Source: Oscillospiraceae bacterium
Lineage (GTDB): Bacteria; Bacillota; Clostridia; Oscillospirales; Ruminococcaceae
Direction: 5' to 3'
DNA: 64,000 nucleotides
NCBI GenBank assembly: GCA_025758045.1
Contig: CP107208.1
Span: 1,922,001-1,986,000, forward strand
Within the stretch, counting starts at the first letter, position 1, and the number at the start of each line of letters is the position of its first letter. A program made the position numbers and the translations under genes. Of the stretch, positions 47,980 through 56,874 are shown in pieces. Below the pieces are notes generated by a model, which worked only from the letters and a program-made list of their open reading frames with translations, had not been told where the DNA came from and did not search any database.

Positions 47980-49773
47980 TTATTCAAACCACGCGTCCAG
48001 CACGGCGCGCATGACAGGCGCGGCGTTGGCGCCGCCGCCGCCATACTCCAGCACCACAGCCATGGCAATCTGCGGGTCGTCTGCCGGGGCGTAGCCGATC
48101 AACACCGAGTTGACGTAGTGGCTCCCGCCGGGCAGGGTGTCGGCCAGCTGGGGGCTGCCGGTCTTGGCCGCAACGGTAACAGGGGCCTCCCGCAGGGCGC
48201 GGGCGGTCTGGGCCATCCGCTTCATGCCATCCCGGATGGGGCCGAACACAGCTTCGCCGCCGGGGATCTCGGTAAAAGCCGGCTCGTACTGCCACACGGC
48301 TGCGCCGGTGGCAGGCTGCACGGCGCGGTCGGCAAAATGCAGGGTTGGCTTGCGGCCGTAGTTGGCCAGCGTGGCCGCGTATTGGGCCAGCTGCAGCGGC
48401 GTGACGGCGGTGTTGCCCTGCCCGATGGCCGCCATCAGGGTCAGGCCGTCCTGGTAGTTGGTGTCGGTGGACCAGGTCAGCCGCCCCTGCGCCGCCGTAA
48501 TTTCCACGCCGGTGTCGTTGGCAAGGCCCAGCTGCCGGGCCATGGCGCTGAAAGTATCCACGCCCAGCCGCCGCCCGGTATCGTAAAAGAAAATGTTGCA
48601 GCTGTACTCCAGCGCGGTGCGCAGGTCCACCGGCCCGCGGTGGCCGTACTGCAAACAGCCGGGGTGGTAGTTGCTGTAATAAAAGTACTTACCTGTGCAG
48701 TTTACGGTAGCGGCAGGGTCGATGCCCGCTGTCAAAGCTGCGGCCGCCACAGCGGGCTTGAAAGCCGAACCCGGCGCATACAGCCCCTGGCAGACCCGGT
48801 CCAGCAGGGGAGCGGCGCTGTCCGCCGAAAGCGCGGTGTAGTCGCTGCGATAGCGGCTCAGGTCAAAATCCGGCAGGCTGGCTGCGGCCAAAATGCCGCC
48901 GGTGCGCACATCCACCACTACGGCGGCCCCGGCCCTGACCTCTCGTCCGGCTCCGATGCCCTTGGTGGTGCGCAGGGTGTCCATCTGGTTTTGCAGGGCA
49001 GTCTGCAGGGTCTTTTGCAGGTCGGCGTCCAGCGTCAGCACCAGCGTACAGCCGGGTACAGGGGTGGATGTCTGCATGGTTTCCCGCGTTACACCGTCCA
49101 AACCGACGTTGATCTGCAGCTGGCCGTCCCGCCCGCGCAGCAGGGTGTCGTAGGCGGCTTCCAAACCGTTTTGGCCTATTGACGCGTCCATCGCCAGACC
49201 CTGGGCCCTGGCAGCGGGCCACTGTTCGGCGGTGAGCGGCCCCGTAAAACCCAGCGTGTGGGGCAAAATTGTGCCATCCGGCCAGCGGCGTACGCCCCGC
49301 GCGGCCAGCCGCACTGCGCCGCTTTGCACCAGCCCGGCGCGGTAGTAAGCGGCGGCTCCGATGCTGTCCAACCCCTGGGTCACCGGCAGTTCCCCGGCCG
49401 AAACGGCAGAACAAAAGGCGGCAAGCTGTGTTTCCACATCCTTGCCGCCTGTCAGCGCCGCTATTGTGTTTACCGTCTCCCGCAGGTTCGTGCCCGGCGG
49501 GGCGGGAACCCGCAGGTATACGTCGTAGACTGTCTCATCCTGGGCCAGCACCGTGCCGCTGCGGTCGGTGATGGCACCCCGCGCCGCATGCTGGGGCAGG
49601 GTATAGCTGGCCGAACTGGCCTCGGCCATTTTCTGGGCGTAGTGGTCGGCCATGGCAAACTGCAGCCAGGCCAGCCGCGCCAGAAACAGCGCAAACACGG
49701 CGCAGCACAGCACCAGCAGCACCATCACTCGCCGCCGCGCCTTGCGTCGCCGGGTGCTTTGCGGCTTATCCAT
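47980..49773 (-). CDS. mrdA: Penicillin-binding protein 2 (MrdA-type transpeptidase)
   Basis: This class B PBP cross-links peptidoglycan during elongation. The 597-residue protein has a basic cytoplasmic start, one membrane anchor (VMVLLVLCCAVFALFLARL), a dimerisation region with ARGAITDRSGTVLA, and the transpeptidase domain. The SxxK motif is YAPGSAFKPAVAAA, SxN is EYSCNIFFYDTG and KTG is VTVAAKTGSPQLAD. AAGGAGG precedes the ATG. It sits downstream of the mreC-like gene, as in elongasome clusters. Confidence 0.93.
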   Translation of the reverse strand: MDKPQSTRRRKARRRVMVLLVLCCAVFALFLARLAWLQFAMADHYAQKMAEASSASYTLPQHAARGAITDRSGTVLAQDETVYDVYLRVPAPPGTNLRETVNTIAALTGGKDVETQLAAFCSAVSAGELPVTQGLDSIGAAAYYRAGLVQSGAVRLAARGVRRWPDGTILPHTLGFTGPLTAEQWPAARAQGLAMDASIGQNGLEAAYDTLLRGRDGQLQINVGLDGVTRETMQTSTPVPGCTLVLTLDADLQKTLQTALQNQMDTLRTTKGIGAGREVRAGAAVVVDVRTGGILAAASLPDFDLSRYRSDYTALSADSAAPLLDRVCQGLYAPGSAFKPAVAAAALTAGIDPAATVNCTGKYFYYSNYHPGCLQYGHRGPVDLRTALEYSCNIFFYDTGRRLGVDTFSAMARQLGLANDTGVEITAAQGRLTWSTDTNYQDGLTLMAAIGQGNTAVTPLQLAQYAATLANYGRKPTLHFADRAVQPATGAAVWQYEPAFTEIPGGEAVFGPIRDGMKRMAQTARALREAPVTVAAKTGSPQLADTLPGGSHYVNSVLIGYAPADDPQIAMAVVLEYGGGGANAAPVMRAVLDAWFE

Positions 49774-49907
49774 GGGTGAGACCTCCTTTGCCTCTATGCT
49801 GAGCGCACACGCAAACGGCCCCCTCCCAGAGGGAGGCCTTTGATGTGTCTACATCCAGTATAGGCAATCCCTGCCGAAATAGCAACATTTCCGCGGCAAA
49901 AAAGATG

Positions 49908-50615
49908 TTACATTTTTATAAAAAACACCTGGCTCCCCAAATCTGCCGTATCCGTCAGCGGGGCTTCGGCGCTCAATCCGTCGGCGGCGGGGGCAGGTAT
50001 CCCCGCCAGCGTGCCCAGCCACAGGCCGTCGGCGGTGGTCACGACCGTGCCTGCGGCCAACGTGGTGGGCAGGGGCAGCTCGGTCAGCCGCCAGTTCTTT
50101 TGCAGCAGCCCGGCCTGCTCCCCGGCAAAGCCGGCGGCAGCAGGGGAGAGATATCCCGCAAAGGTCAGCGTGCAGCGGTCGGCCCCGGCTTCGGTGATGC
50201 GCCCGGCGAACCGTCCCTGCTCATCGCATACGGCAGCCCCTACGGGGTACACGCCTGCCAGTTCTGCGCGGTCGTGCCAGCGGAACACCACCCGCGCGGC
50301 CTGCCAACGCCCCGCCGGGCGTTCGATGCCTGCCCACTGCCGCAAGGCATCATTCTCGGCCAAGGCAATCTGCGCCCCGGCCAGATGCTTGTGCAAAGCG
50401 GTATTCTCTGCCTGCAAACTCGCCAGCCGGGCCTCGTACCGGGGCACAAAGCGGGCCGCCAGCGCGGCATCCACCCGCTGCACCCCGGCGGGCAAAAGCA
50501 CTGCCAGCCGGGGCAGCGCAGCAATAAGCAGCACAAGCCCCGCCGCCAGCACAAAAAGCGGCCAACGCCGCCTGCGGGGCTGCTCCGCAAAGATCAATCC
50601 GCTGTCCCGTGCCAT
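49908..50615 (-). CDS. mreC: MreC-like rod-shape protein
   Basis: The 235-residue product has one membrane segment (WPLFVLAAGLVLLIAALPRL), a coiled-coil stretch (ARLASLQAENTALHKHLAGA), then a beta-rich C-terminal part with GRFAGRITEAGADRCTL and GLWLGTLAGI. The order and the step to PBP2 match MreC, the periplasmic scaffold of the elongasome. It is shorter than most MreC proteins, and no mreB or mreD is beside it. The ATG at 50615 follows GGAGG. Confidence 0.75.
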   Translation of the reverse strand: MARDSGLIFAEQPRRRRWPLFVLAAGLVLLIAALPRLAVLLPAGVQRVDAALAARFVPRYEARLASLQAENTALHKHLAGAQIALAENDALRQWAGIERPAGRWQAARVVFRWHDRAELAGVYPVGAAVCDEQGRFAGRITEAGADRCTLTFAGYLSPAAAGFAGEQAGLLQKNWRLTELPLPTTLAAGTVVTTADGLWLGTLAGIPAPAADGLSAEAPLTDTADLGSQVFFIKM

Positions 50616-50643
50616 CCGCACCACCTCCACCCCAGAATATGCC

Positions 50644-50673
50644 TTGCGGTTGCCCCGCATACTCTGCTATAAT
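50644..50673 (+). promoter_or_regulatory. Promoter of the HAD-glycosylase genes, invaded by a MITE
   Basis: TTGCGG (50644-50649) and a perfect TATAAT (50668-50673, with upstream TGC) are 18 bp apart. The target duplication of MITE copy 2 (TAAG) begins two bases after the -10 box, so transcripts would start at the element's edge and carry it in the leader. Confidence 0.65.
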
Positions 50674-50678
50674 GTAAG

Positions 50679-50850
50679 GGCAACACCGCACAATTCCCGC
50701 CTGACGGCTTAAGCACCGCTCCGGCGGCTGCGGCACGGCAACTGCGTTGCCAAAATGCTCGATAATACACAAAGTATTATCTGCGCTTTTGGCTTAGCAG
50801 CTGCCGCACCTCGCTCGCCGTATCGGCACTTAGAATTATGCGGTATTGCC
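50679..50850. repeat. MITE-like element, copy 2 (172 bp)
   Basis: The same 18-bp ends as copy 1 (GGCAACACCGCACAATTC at 50679-50696, complement at 50833-50850) are flanked by TAAG (50675-50678 and 50851-50854). The internal palindrome around GATAATAC/GTATTATC is kept, while a block of about 64 bp present in copy 1 is missing. Confidence 0.85.
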
Positions 50851-50879
50851 TAAGGGATCAAACCAGGAGGAAACAAACC

Positions 50880-51686
50880 ATGAAATACAAGCTGTTGCTT
50901 TTAGATATTGATGGCACGCTGCGCCCCGGCAGCTGCGAGCAGATCCCCAAGGAGAACGCCGCCGCCGTGCGTGCCGTGCAGAAAGCGGGTGTCAAAATCG
51001 CCATCGCCACCGGCCGCGGCCGCACCGGCGTGGGCAAGGGCCTGCTGCGGGACCTCAAGCCCGATTACTGGGTCTGTGCGGGCGGCGCCCAGCTGGTGGA
51101 CGCCAAAGGCAATGACCTGGCCCTCCACCGCCTGACTGCTGAAGAAATGTACGCTCTCGTGGACTTTTTCGAGGATTACGAGCTGCCCCTGCGGTTCACC
51201 TTCCACGACGCCAACTACGCCTACATCGATTTTGCTGAGTTCGACCGCCGGGAAAAGGCCAAGAACCTGTACAACAACATCGTGGACGGCGAGGACCAGG
51301 ATCACCATCTGGTGGAGATGCCCTTCGGCTGCTTCGGCTTCCTGCCCCGGGAACAAGCCGCGCAGTTCCAGGAAAAGTACGGCTATCTCGGCCTGCAGTT
51401 TCTCTACTCCTACCCCGGCAGCGATGGCTGCGATATTATGCAAAAGGGCGTCAATAAAGGCGCCGGCCTGTGCGAGCTGGCCGGGCTGGCAGGTCTGACG
51501 CCGGAGGAGTGCGTGGCCATCGGAGACGGCGACAACGATACCGCCATGCTGGCTGCCGCAGGCATGGGCATCGCCATGGCCAACGGCAGCGCCAACGCCA
51601 AAGCCGCCGCCGACCGCACCGGCCCCGACGCCGAACCCCACGGCGTGGCTGACCTCTGCCGGGAACTTTGGCCGGAGGCATTCTAA
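50880..51686 (+). CDS. HAD-superfamily (Cof-type) phosphatase
   Basis: The 268-residue product has HAD motif I (LLLLDIDGTLRPG), a Cof-type C2 cap region and motif IV (CVAIGDGDNDTAML). Cof-type enzymes act on sugar phosphates, FMN or similar small phosphates; the substrate here is unknown. AGGAGG precedes the ATG. The leader contains MITE copy 2. Confidence 0.9.
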   Translation: MKYKLLLLDIDGTLRPGSCEQIPKENAAAVRAVQKAGVKIAIATGRGRTGVGKGLLRDLKPDYWVCAGGAQLVDAKGNDLALHRLTAEEMYALVDFFEDYELPLRFTFHDANYAYIDFAEFDRREKAKNLYNNIVDGEDQDHHLVEMPFGCFGFLPREQAAQFQEKYGYLGLQFLYSYPGSDGCDIMQKGVNKGAGLCELAGLAGLTPEECVAIGDGDNDTAMLAAAGMGIAMANGSANAKAAADRTGPDAEPHGVADLCRELWPEAF

Positions 51687-51687
51687 C

Positions 51688-52242
51688 ATGGCCGAGACCA
51701 AAGCCGCCTACACCCATGTGGGCCCCGGCCTGCCGCCGCTGTATGGGGCGCGGGCCAAAGCGCTGATTTTGGGAAGCTTTCCCAGCCCCAAAAGCCGGGA
51801 GCAGGGCTTTTTCTACGGCCACCCGCAAAACCGCTTTTGGCCGCTGATGGCCAGCCTGACCGGCGAGCCGGTGCCCGATTGGCAGGACATCGAGGCGAAA
51901 AAGGCTGTCATCCTGAAGCACGGCCTGGCTGTGTGGGATACCATCGGTGCCTGCGACATCCGCGGCGCGTCCGATGCCTCCATCCGCAATGTGGAACCGA
52001 ACGACGTCGCCGCCCTCATCCGCAAACTGGGGGTGCAGGCGGTGTTCTGCAATGGCGCGGCTTCGGGGCGTGTCTATGCAAAATATGCCCAGGCAAGCAC
52101 GGGTATGCCCGCCGTGGTGCTGCCCAGCACCAGCCCCGCCAACGCGGCGTGGTCGATGGACCGTCTGCGCACCGTCTGGGGCCGGGAACTGCTGCCTTTT
52201 TTGCAGGAAAACGGTTGCGAACGTACCGATTTTGTTCTATAA
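51688..52242 (+). CDS. Uracil-DNA glycosylase-fold (deoxyinosine) glycosylase
   Basis: The 184-residue product fits the UDG superfamily branch annotated as DNA-deoxyinosine glycosylase, which removes deaminated bases from DNA. Motif 1 reads LILGSFPSPKSREQGFFYGH followed by PQNRFWPL. Motif 2 is in LPSTSPANAAWSM. It starts one base after the HAD gene stop, so the two are coupled. The base preference cannot be read from the sequence. Confidence 0.87.
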   Translation: MAETKAAYTHVGPGLPPLYGARAKALILGSFPSPKSREQGFFYGHPQNRFWPLMASLTGEPVPDWQDIEAKKAVILKHGLAVWDTIGACDIRGASDASIRNVEPNDVAALIRKLGVQAVFCNGAASGRVYAKYAQASTGMPAVVLPSTSPANAAWSMDRLRTVWGRELLPFLQENGCERTDFVL

Positions 52243-52296
52243 TAAGGACATATCGCTACAATTTTAACGTAAGCAGCGCAAAGGAGAACTTTGCAG

Positions 52297-52983
52297 ATGA
52301 ATAAATGGGAAGAAAAACGCACCCGCCCGGTGCTGCCGATCTATCTGGCGGCGCTGGTGTGGCCGGTGGGCGCACTGCTGCTGCCGGCTTACCGTCTGTC
52401 CAACCTGCTCATCATCGCAGGGCTTAGTCTGGCGGCCTACGGGCTGGGCACCAAATTCTGCCCCACCCGCGTCATCCGTAAGCAGGTGCCCTACGCCACG
52501 GGCAGTGAGGATGTGGACACCATGCTGACAGAAATTACGGCAAAGCTGGATGAACTGCATGAACTGAACGATGAAATCCCGGATGCCCAACTTTCCTATG
52601 AAATGGATAGAATGGAAAAGGCCGGGCGCAGTATTGTGAGAGTGGTCGAACGGCAGCCGGAAAAGGCAAAGCAGGTAGACCGTTTTGCCCGCTATTATCT
52701 GCCGGAAGCTGTAAAGATTTTGGCTGCATATGCGCGTATTGAAAAAGATTTCGCCGATGTCGGAATGGATATGGGAGAGCGGACGACCTATGAAACGGTA
52801 GTCCAGGCAGGCTTTAAAGGCGAGAACTCCCAGCAAATTTTGAATGAAGTGAGAAAAAATACGACTACGATTGCCAAAGCCTTTGAAAATCAGCTGGACG
52901 CCCTGTACAGTGCCGAGGCAATGGACATTTCCACCGATATTGAGGTGCTGGACGGCATCCTGAAGAGCCAGAACCTGACCTGA
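52297..52983 (+). CDS. XpaC-like membrane protein
   Basis: The 228-residue product matches the XpaC family (named for 5-bromo-4-chloroindolyl phosphate hydrolysis). It has two N-terminal membrane segments (about residues 12-50) and a cytoplasmic helical domain with ARYYLPEAVKILAAYARIE and IAKAFENQLDALYSAEAMDI. XpaC genes regularly accompany telA, which follows here. AAGGAG precedes the ATG. The function is unproven. A second, longer XpaC is encoded at 58137-59483. Confidence 0.87.
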   Translation: MNKWEEKRTRPVLPIYLAALVWPVGALLLPAYRLSNLLIIAGLSLAAYGLGTKFCPTRVIRKQVPYATGSEDVDTMLTEITAKLDELHELNDEIPDAQLSYEMDRMEKAGRSIVRVVERQPEKAKQVDRFARYYLPEAVKILAAYARIEKDFADVGMDMGERTTYETVVQAGFKGENSQQILNEVRKNTTTIAKAFENQLDALYSAEAMDISTDIEVLDGILKSQNLT

Positions 52984-53039
52984 GCCGCAACCTGATTGGA
53001 TCATATTCATATATTTTGAAATGGAAAGGAAGACCTCCC

Positions 53040-54200
53040 ATGGCTGAACTGAACAATGAACTGGACCTGACCGCCCCCGCTGCCCCCACCCTGACACTGG
53101 ACCCTATCGCGGACGAAGCCGCCGAGGCGGCCAAGCTGGAAACCCCCAAGGCCGAGCCTGTCAAGGTCGAGGATACCCCGCTTAGCCCCGAAGAGCAGAA
53201 GATGGTCAATGACTTTGCCGAGAAGATTGACATCACCAACTCCCAGATGGTGCTGCAGTACGGCGCCGCCAGCCAGAAGAAGCTGAGCGACTTCTCCGAG
53301 ACCGCCCTCTCCCGCGTCAAGACCAAGGATATGGGCGAGACCGGCGAACTCATCACCAGCCTGATCTCTGAGCTGCAGGGCTTTGACGCCACCGCCGAGC
53401 AGCCCAAGGGCTTTCTGGGTCTGTTCAAAAAGGCAAGCAATAACCTGGAACAGCTCAAGACCCGCTACGAAAGTGCTGACAAGAACGTGGAGCGCATCAA
53501 GACCCAGCTGGAGGACCACCAGGTCACCCTGATGAAGGACATCACCATGCTGGACAAGATGTATGAGCTGAATCTTGTCTACTTTAAAGAACTGACGATG
53601 TACATCCTGGCCGGCAAAAAGAAGCTGGAGCAGGTGCGCAATACCGACCTGAAGGCTGCGCAGGAAAAAGCCCAGCGCACCCAGCTGCCCGAGGATGCTC
53701 AGGCTGCCCGCGACCTGGCCGACCTGTGTGACCGCTTTGAGAAGAAGCTGTACGACCTGGAGCTGACCCGCAACGTCTCCATCCAGATGGGCCCGCAGAT
53801 CCGCCTGATCCAGAGCAATGACACGATGATGGCCGAGAAGATCCAGACAACCATCGTCAACACCATCCCCTTGTGGAAAAACCAGATGGTCCTGGCCCTG
53901 GGCATCGCCCACAGCCAGCAGGCCATGCAGGCCGAGCGCGCCGTCACCGACGCCACCAACGAGCTGCTGCGCAAGAACGCCGCTACCCTCAAGCAGGGCA
54001 CCATCGATATTGCCAAGGAGTCCGAGCGCGGCATCGTGGACATCGAGACCCTGCGGCAGACCAACAAGCAGCTCATCGAGACGCTGGACGAGCTGAACAA
54101 GATCCGCGCCGAGGGCAAGGTCAAGCGCGCCAACGCCGAGCAGGAACTGGGCCGCATCGAAGGCGAGCTCCGCAGCAAACTGCTGGAGATCAACGCGTAA
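53040..54200 (+). CDS. telA: TelA-family toxic-anion resistance protein
   Basis: The 386-residue product is a helical, probably cytoplasmic protein of the TelA/KlaA family, linked to tellurite and cell-wall antibiotic tolerance in other bacteria. It has MVNDFAEKIDITNSQMVLQY, GFLGLFKKASNNLEQL, the mid-protein MYELNLVYFKELTMYILAGK and the late RQTNKQLIETLDELNKI. AAAGGAAG precedes the ATG at 53040. It follows xpaC by 56 bp and precedes the LemA-like gene. Confidence 0.92.
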   Translation: MAELNNELDLTAPAAPTLTLDPIADEAAEAAKLETPKAEPVKVEDTPLSPEEQKMVNDFAEKIDITNSQMVLQYGAASQKKLSDFSETALSRVKTKDMGETGELITSLISELQGFDATAEQPKGFLGLFKKASNNLEQLKTRYESADKNVERIKTQLEDHQVTLMKDITMLDKMYELNLVYFKELTMYILAGKKKLEQVRNTDLKAAQEKAQRTQLPEDAQAARDLADLCDRFEKKLYDLELTRNVSIQMGPQIRLIQSNDTMMAEKIQTTIVNTIPLWKNQMVLALGIAHSQQAMQAERAVTDATNELLRKNAATLKQGTIDIAKESERGIVDIETLRQTNKQLIETLDELNKIRAEGKVKRANAEQELGRIEGELRSKLLEINA

Positions 54201-54273
54201 AAGGATCCCACTCGAAAGGCCCCCTCTCAGGGGGAGCCCCTAACGAACGGCATTTTATAACAAGGATAAAACT

Positions 54274-54915
54274 ATGCAACTGGAACAACAGGAGAGCTTC
54301 GAAATCAAAGGCCCCCAGCTGGAGGTCTTTGGCGAGGCGGAGACCAGGCTGCCCGCTGCGGCCAAAAAGCGCCCCGCCGCCCTGGCCGTGCTGGCCGTGG
54401 CGATCGTGGCGTCGGTGCTGGGCATCGGCGGCGCACAGTTAAAAGGCCAGTGGCGCGAGACCAGCGAGATCTACACCAGTCAGATCGATGACTACGGCAA
54501 CGGCATCCAGCAGGATTTTTCGAATCAGGCCGATGCCGCCGCCAGCCTCATCCGCATTGCATCTGCCGTAGTGGGTACCGACGATGCGGACCTGCAGGCC
54601 GCCCAGACTGCGCTGGATAACTGGAACGAAGCCGCCGACCGCAAAGATACCAACGAGCAGTACACGCTGAACCGGCAGCTGTACACCGCCGTCGACACCC
54701 TGTACACGGCCGCCGCCGACGAGGCGGACAGCAAGGCCAAAGGGCAGCTGACCGATTTGTATGACAGCTTTGTTTCCAGCCAGATGATCCTGGACCGCGA
54801 GACCGCTGCCTATAATCAAGAAGCCGACAGCTACCTGAAGCTGGCCTCCGGCTTCCCCGGCGGGGTGCAGGCTGCGCTGTGGGGCGTAAAGGACATTCCG
54901 ACCTTTGAACCGTGA
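54274..54915 (+). CDS. LemA-like membrane protein
   Basis: The 213-residue product has one membrane segment (ALAVLAVAIVASVLGIGG), then a long helical domain. It ends AAYNQEADSYLKLASGFPG...WGVKDIPTFEP, which matches the LemA C-terminal pattern YN..V..YN..I..FP...F.....FE. LemA genes are often next to TPM-domain genes, as here. A small GGCCCCCT/AGGGGGAGCC hairpin lies in the leader. Confidence 0.8.
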   Translation: MQLEQQESFEIKGPQLEVFGEAETRLPAAAKKRPAALAVLAVAIVASVLGIGGAQLKGQWRETSEIYTSQIDDYGNGIQQDFSNQADAAASLIRIASAVVGTDDADLQAAQTALDNWNEAADRKDTNEQYTLNRQLYTAVDTLYTAAADEADSKAKGQLTDLYDSFVSSQMILDRETAAYNQEADSYLKLASGFPGGVQAALWGVKDIPTFEP

Positions 54916-54934
54916 CACGATAAGGAAAATGAAA

Positions 54935-55906
54935 ATGAACGTATCTGCAAATAAACTGGCGCGCCGCCTGGCGGCAGTGCTGGTCAGCTTGTTTGCGGTG
55001 GTGGTCCTGGCGCTGCCGGCTGCGGCAGCACCCCAGGTGGATAAAACCACCCCCGTAAACGACTATGCCGGCATCCTTTCCCGGGATACCATTGCCTATG
55101 TTACGGAGATCTCGTCCGCCCTGCAAAGCACCTGCGGCGCAGAGATCGGCGTCTATACGACCGAGTACATCGGCAACTCCACCATGGAAGGCTACGCCTA
55201 CAGCGTGCTGAACGAATGGGGCCTGGGCTCCAGTGATAGGGACAACGGTGTGCTGCTCCTGCTGGCCCCCGGCGAGGATGACTACTACATCACCCGCGGT
55301 ACCGGCCTGGAATCGGCCCTGTCCATCAGCACCCTGGGCACGATCCTGGACGACAAGATGGAACCCAACTGGGTCAGCGGCGATTACGATGCCGGCGTGT
55401 GCGCTACCGTGGCCGCAATTGCGGATAAGCTGTGCGGCATCTATGGTGTGACCCTGGATACCTCGTCCGTAGCCAACAACACATTTGGCAGAAACAGAGA
55501 AAGCAACATCATGGGCTTTATCATGGTTATCATTGCGGTCATCCTGATCATCTGGGTCATCTCCACGCTGACCCGACCGCCCCGTCCGCCCCGCGGCGGA
55601 GGGCCCCGTGGTGGCGTTGGCCGTGATATGTTCTGGTACAGCATGGGCCGTGCTTCCCGTCGGCCGCGGCGTCCGCCGCCCCCGCCGCCCCCGCCGCCGG
55701 GCGGCCCTGGTTTTGGCGGTGGGCCGCGCCCCGGCGGTTATCGCCCCGGCGGTTATCGCACCGGCGGTGGCATGGGCGGCTTTGGCGGCGCAGGCCGTTC
55801 GGGCGGCTCTCGTCCATCGCGCCCATCTGGCGGTTCCCGTCCATCCGGCGGCTACCACACCGGCGGCGGTTCCAGCCGTGGCGGCGGTGTAGGCCGTCAC
55901 CATTAA
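54935..55906 (+). CDS. TPM-domain protein with Pro- and Gly-rich tail
   Basis: The 323-residue product has a signal peptide (about residues 10-30), a TPM domain (VNDYAGILSRDTIAYVTEIS, GLGSSDRDNGVLLLLAPGED), one membrane segment (MGFIMVIIAVILIIWVISTL) and a low-complexity tail. The tail has a run of nine Pro and many GG, RPGGY and GGSRPS units. The ATG at 54935 has better spacing to AAGGA than the one at 54929. It is the YgcG-like partner of LemA and ends the XpaC-TelA-LemA-TPM run. Confidence 0.85.
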   Translation: MNVSANKLARRLAAVLVSLFAVVVLALPAAAAPQVDKTTPVNDYAGILSRDTIAYVTEISSALQSTCGAEIGVYTTEYIGNSTMEGYAYSVLNEWGLGSSDRDNGVLLLLAPGEDDYYITRGTGLESALSISTLGTILDDKMEPNWVSGDYDAGVCATVAAIADKLCGIYGVTLDTSSVANNTFGRNRESNIMGFIMVIIAVILIIWVISTLTRPPRPPRGGGPRGGVGRDMFWYSMGRASRRPRRPPPPPPPPPGGPGFGGGPRPGGYRPGGYRTGGGMGGFGGAGRSGGSRPSRPSGGSRPSGGYHTGGGSSRGGGVGRHH

Positions 55907-55967
55907 GCAGTTTTACAGTGCCTCGGCTTCGCGCCGGGGCATTTTTAGAAAAGGAGGCAACATCCCT

Positions 55968-56732
55968 ATGCCTAAATTTGCCGTTGTCACTGGTGCCAGC
56001 TCCGGCATCGGGGCCGAGTTCGCGCGTCAGCTTTCTGCCCGCGGTTATAACCTGATGCTGGTGGCCCGCCGGGCCGACCGTTTGCAGGCGCTTTCCAACA
56101 GCTTGACCACCGAGTGTGAAATTTTCACCGCCGACCTGGCCCGCAAAAGCGAGTGCCTGCGTCTGGCGGATGCTTTGGCCGACCGCCGCATCGATCTGTT
56201 CATCAACAATGCCGGTTTTGGTGATTGCGGGCCGTTTCTGCAGACCGATTTGGAAAAAGAACTGCAGATGATCGAGACCAACGTCCGGGCGCTGCACATC
56301 CTGACCAAGCGCATCGTCCAGCAGATGGAAGAGCAGGGGAGCGGCGCGCTGCTCAACGTCGGCTCCTGCGCGGGGCTGATGCCTGCCGGGCCGTACATGG
56401 CTGCCTACTACGCCACCAAGGCCTATGTTGTCAGCCTGACCAGCGCTGTGGCCGAGGAACTTCGGGAGATGCACAGCCCGGTCTATGTAGGCTGCCTCTG
56501 CCCCGGGCCGGTGAACACGGAGTTCAACGCCGTGGCCAACGTGCAGTTTGCCTTAAAGGGCATCACGCCGGAATTCTGCGTGCGATGCGCACTGCACGGC
56601 ATCCACCGCCGCAGGACCATCATCGTGCCCGGCCCGCTGGTGGCCGCTGGCATGACCCTGGGCCGCTATCTGCCGCGTTCCGCCTATATCAAGATCGCAG
56701 CCCATCAGCAGCAGAAAAAGTTGTATCGGTAA
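55968..56732 (+). CDS. Short-chain dehydrogenase/reductase
   Basis: The 254-residue product has the SDR cofactor motif VVTGASSGIGAEFARQL, with downstream Arg residues suggesting NADP, the NNAG motif in FINNAGFGDCGPF, the catalytic Ser in LLNVGSCAGLMP and YxxxK in AYYATKAYVVS. AAAGGAGG precedes the ATG. The substrate is unknown. It is followed by a terminator. Confidence 0.88.
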   Translation: MPKFAVVTGASSGIGAEFARQLSARGYNLMLVARRADRLQALSNSLTTECEIFTADLARKSECLRLADALADRRIDLFINNAGFGDCGPFLQTDLEKELQMIETNVRALHILTKRIVQQMEEQGSGALLNVGSCAGLMPAGPYMAAYYATKAYVVSLTSAVAEELREMHSPVYVGCLCPGPVNTEFNAVANVQFALKGITPEFCVRCALHGIHRRRTIIVPGPLVAAGMTLGRYLPRSAYIKIAAHQQQKKLYR

Positions 56733-56733
56733 C

Positions 56734-56763
56734 AAAAAGGCTCTCCTCAAGGGGAGCCTTTTT
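56734..56763 (+). terminator. Terminator of the SDR gene
   Basis: AAAAAGGCTC and GAGCCTTTTT pair across a short loop containing a further CC/GG step, with T-runs at the 3' side. Confidence 0.9.
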
Positions 56764-56804
56764 GTTGCATCCCAAGGCCGCACAAAAAACTTTCCTCTTC
56801 CTAC

Positions 56805-56833
56805 TGTTTTTCTTACAGGGGTTGTGCTATAAT
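56805..56833 (+). promoter_or_regulatory. Extended -10 promoter of the SGNH hydrolase gene
   Basis: TGCTATAAT (56825-56833) is a strong extended -10; the -35 region at 17 bp (TGTTTT, 56805-56810) is weak, as is common for extended -10 promoters. Confidence 0.65.
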
Positions 56834-56874
56834 CAATACTGCATAGCTATCTGTAAACAAAGGAGGGCACGCCT

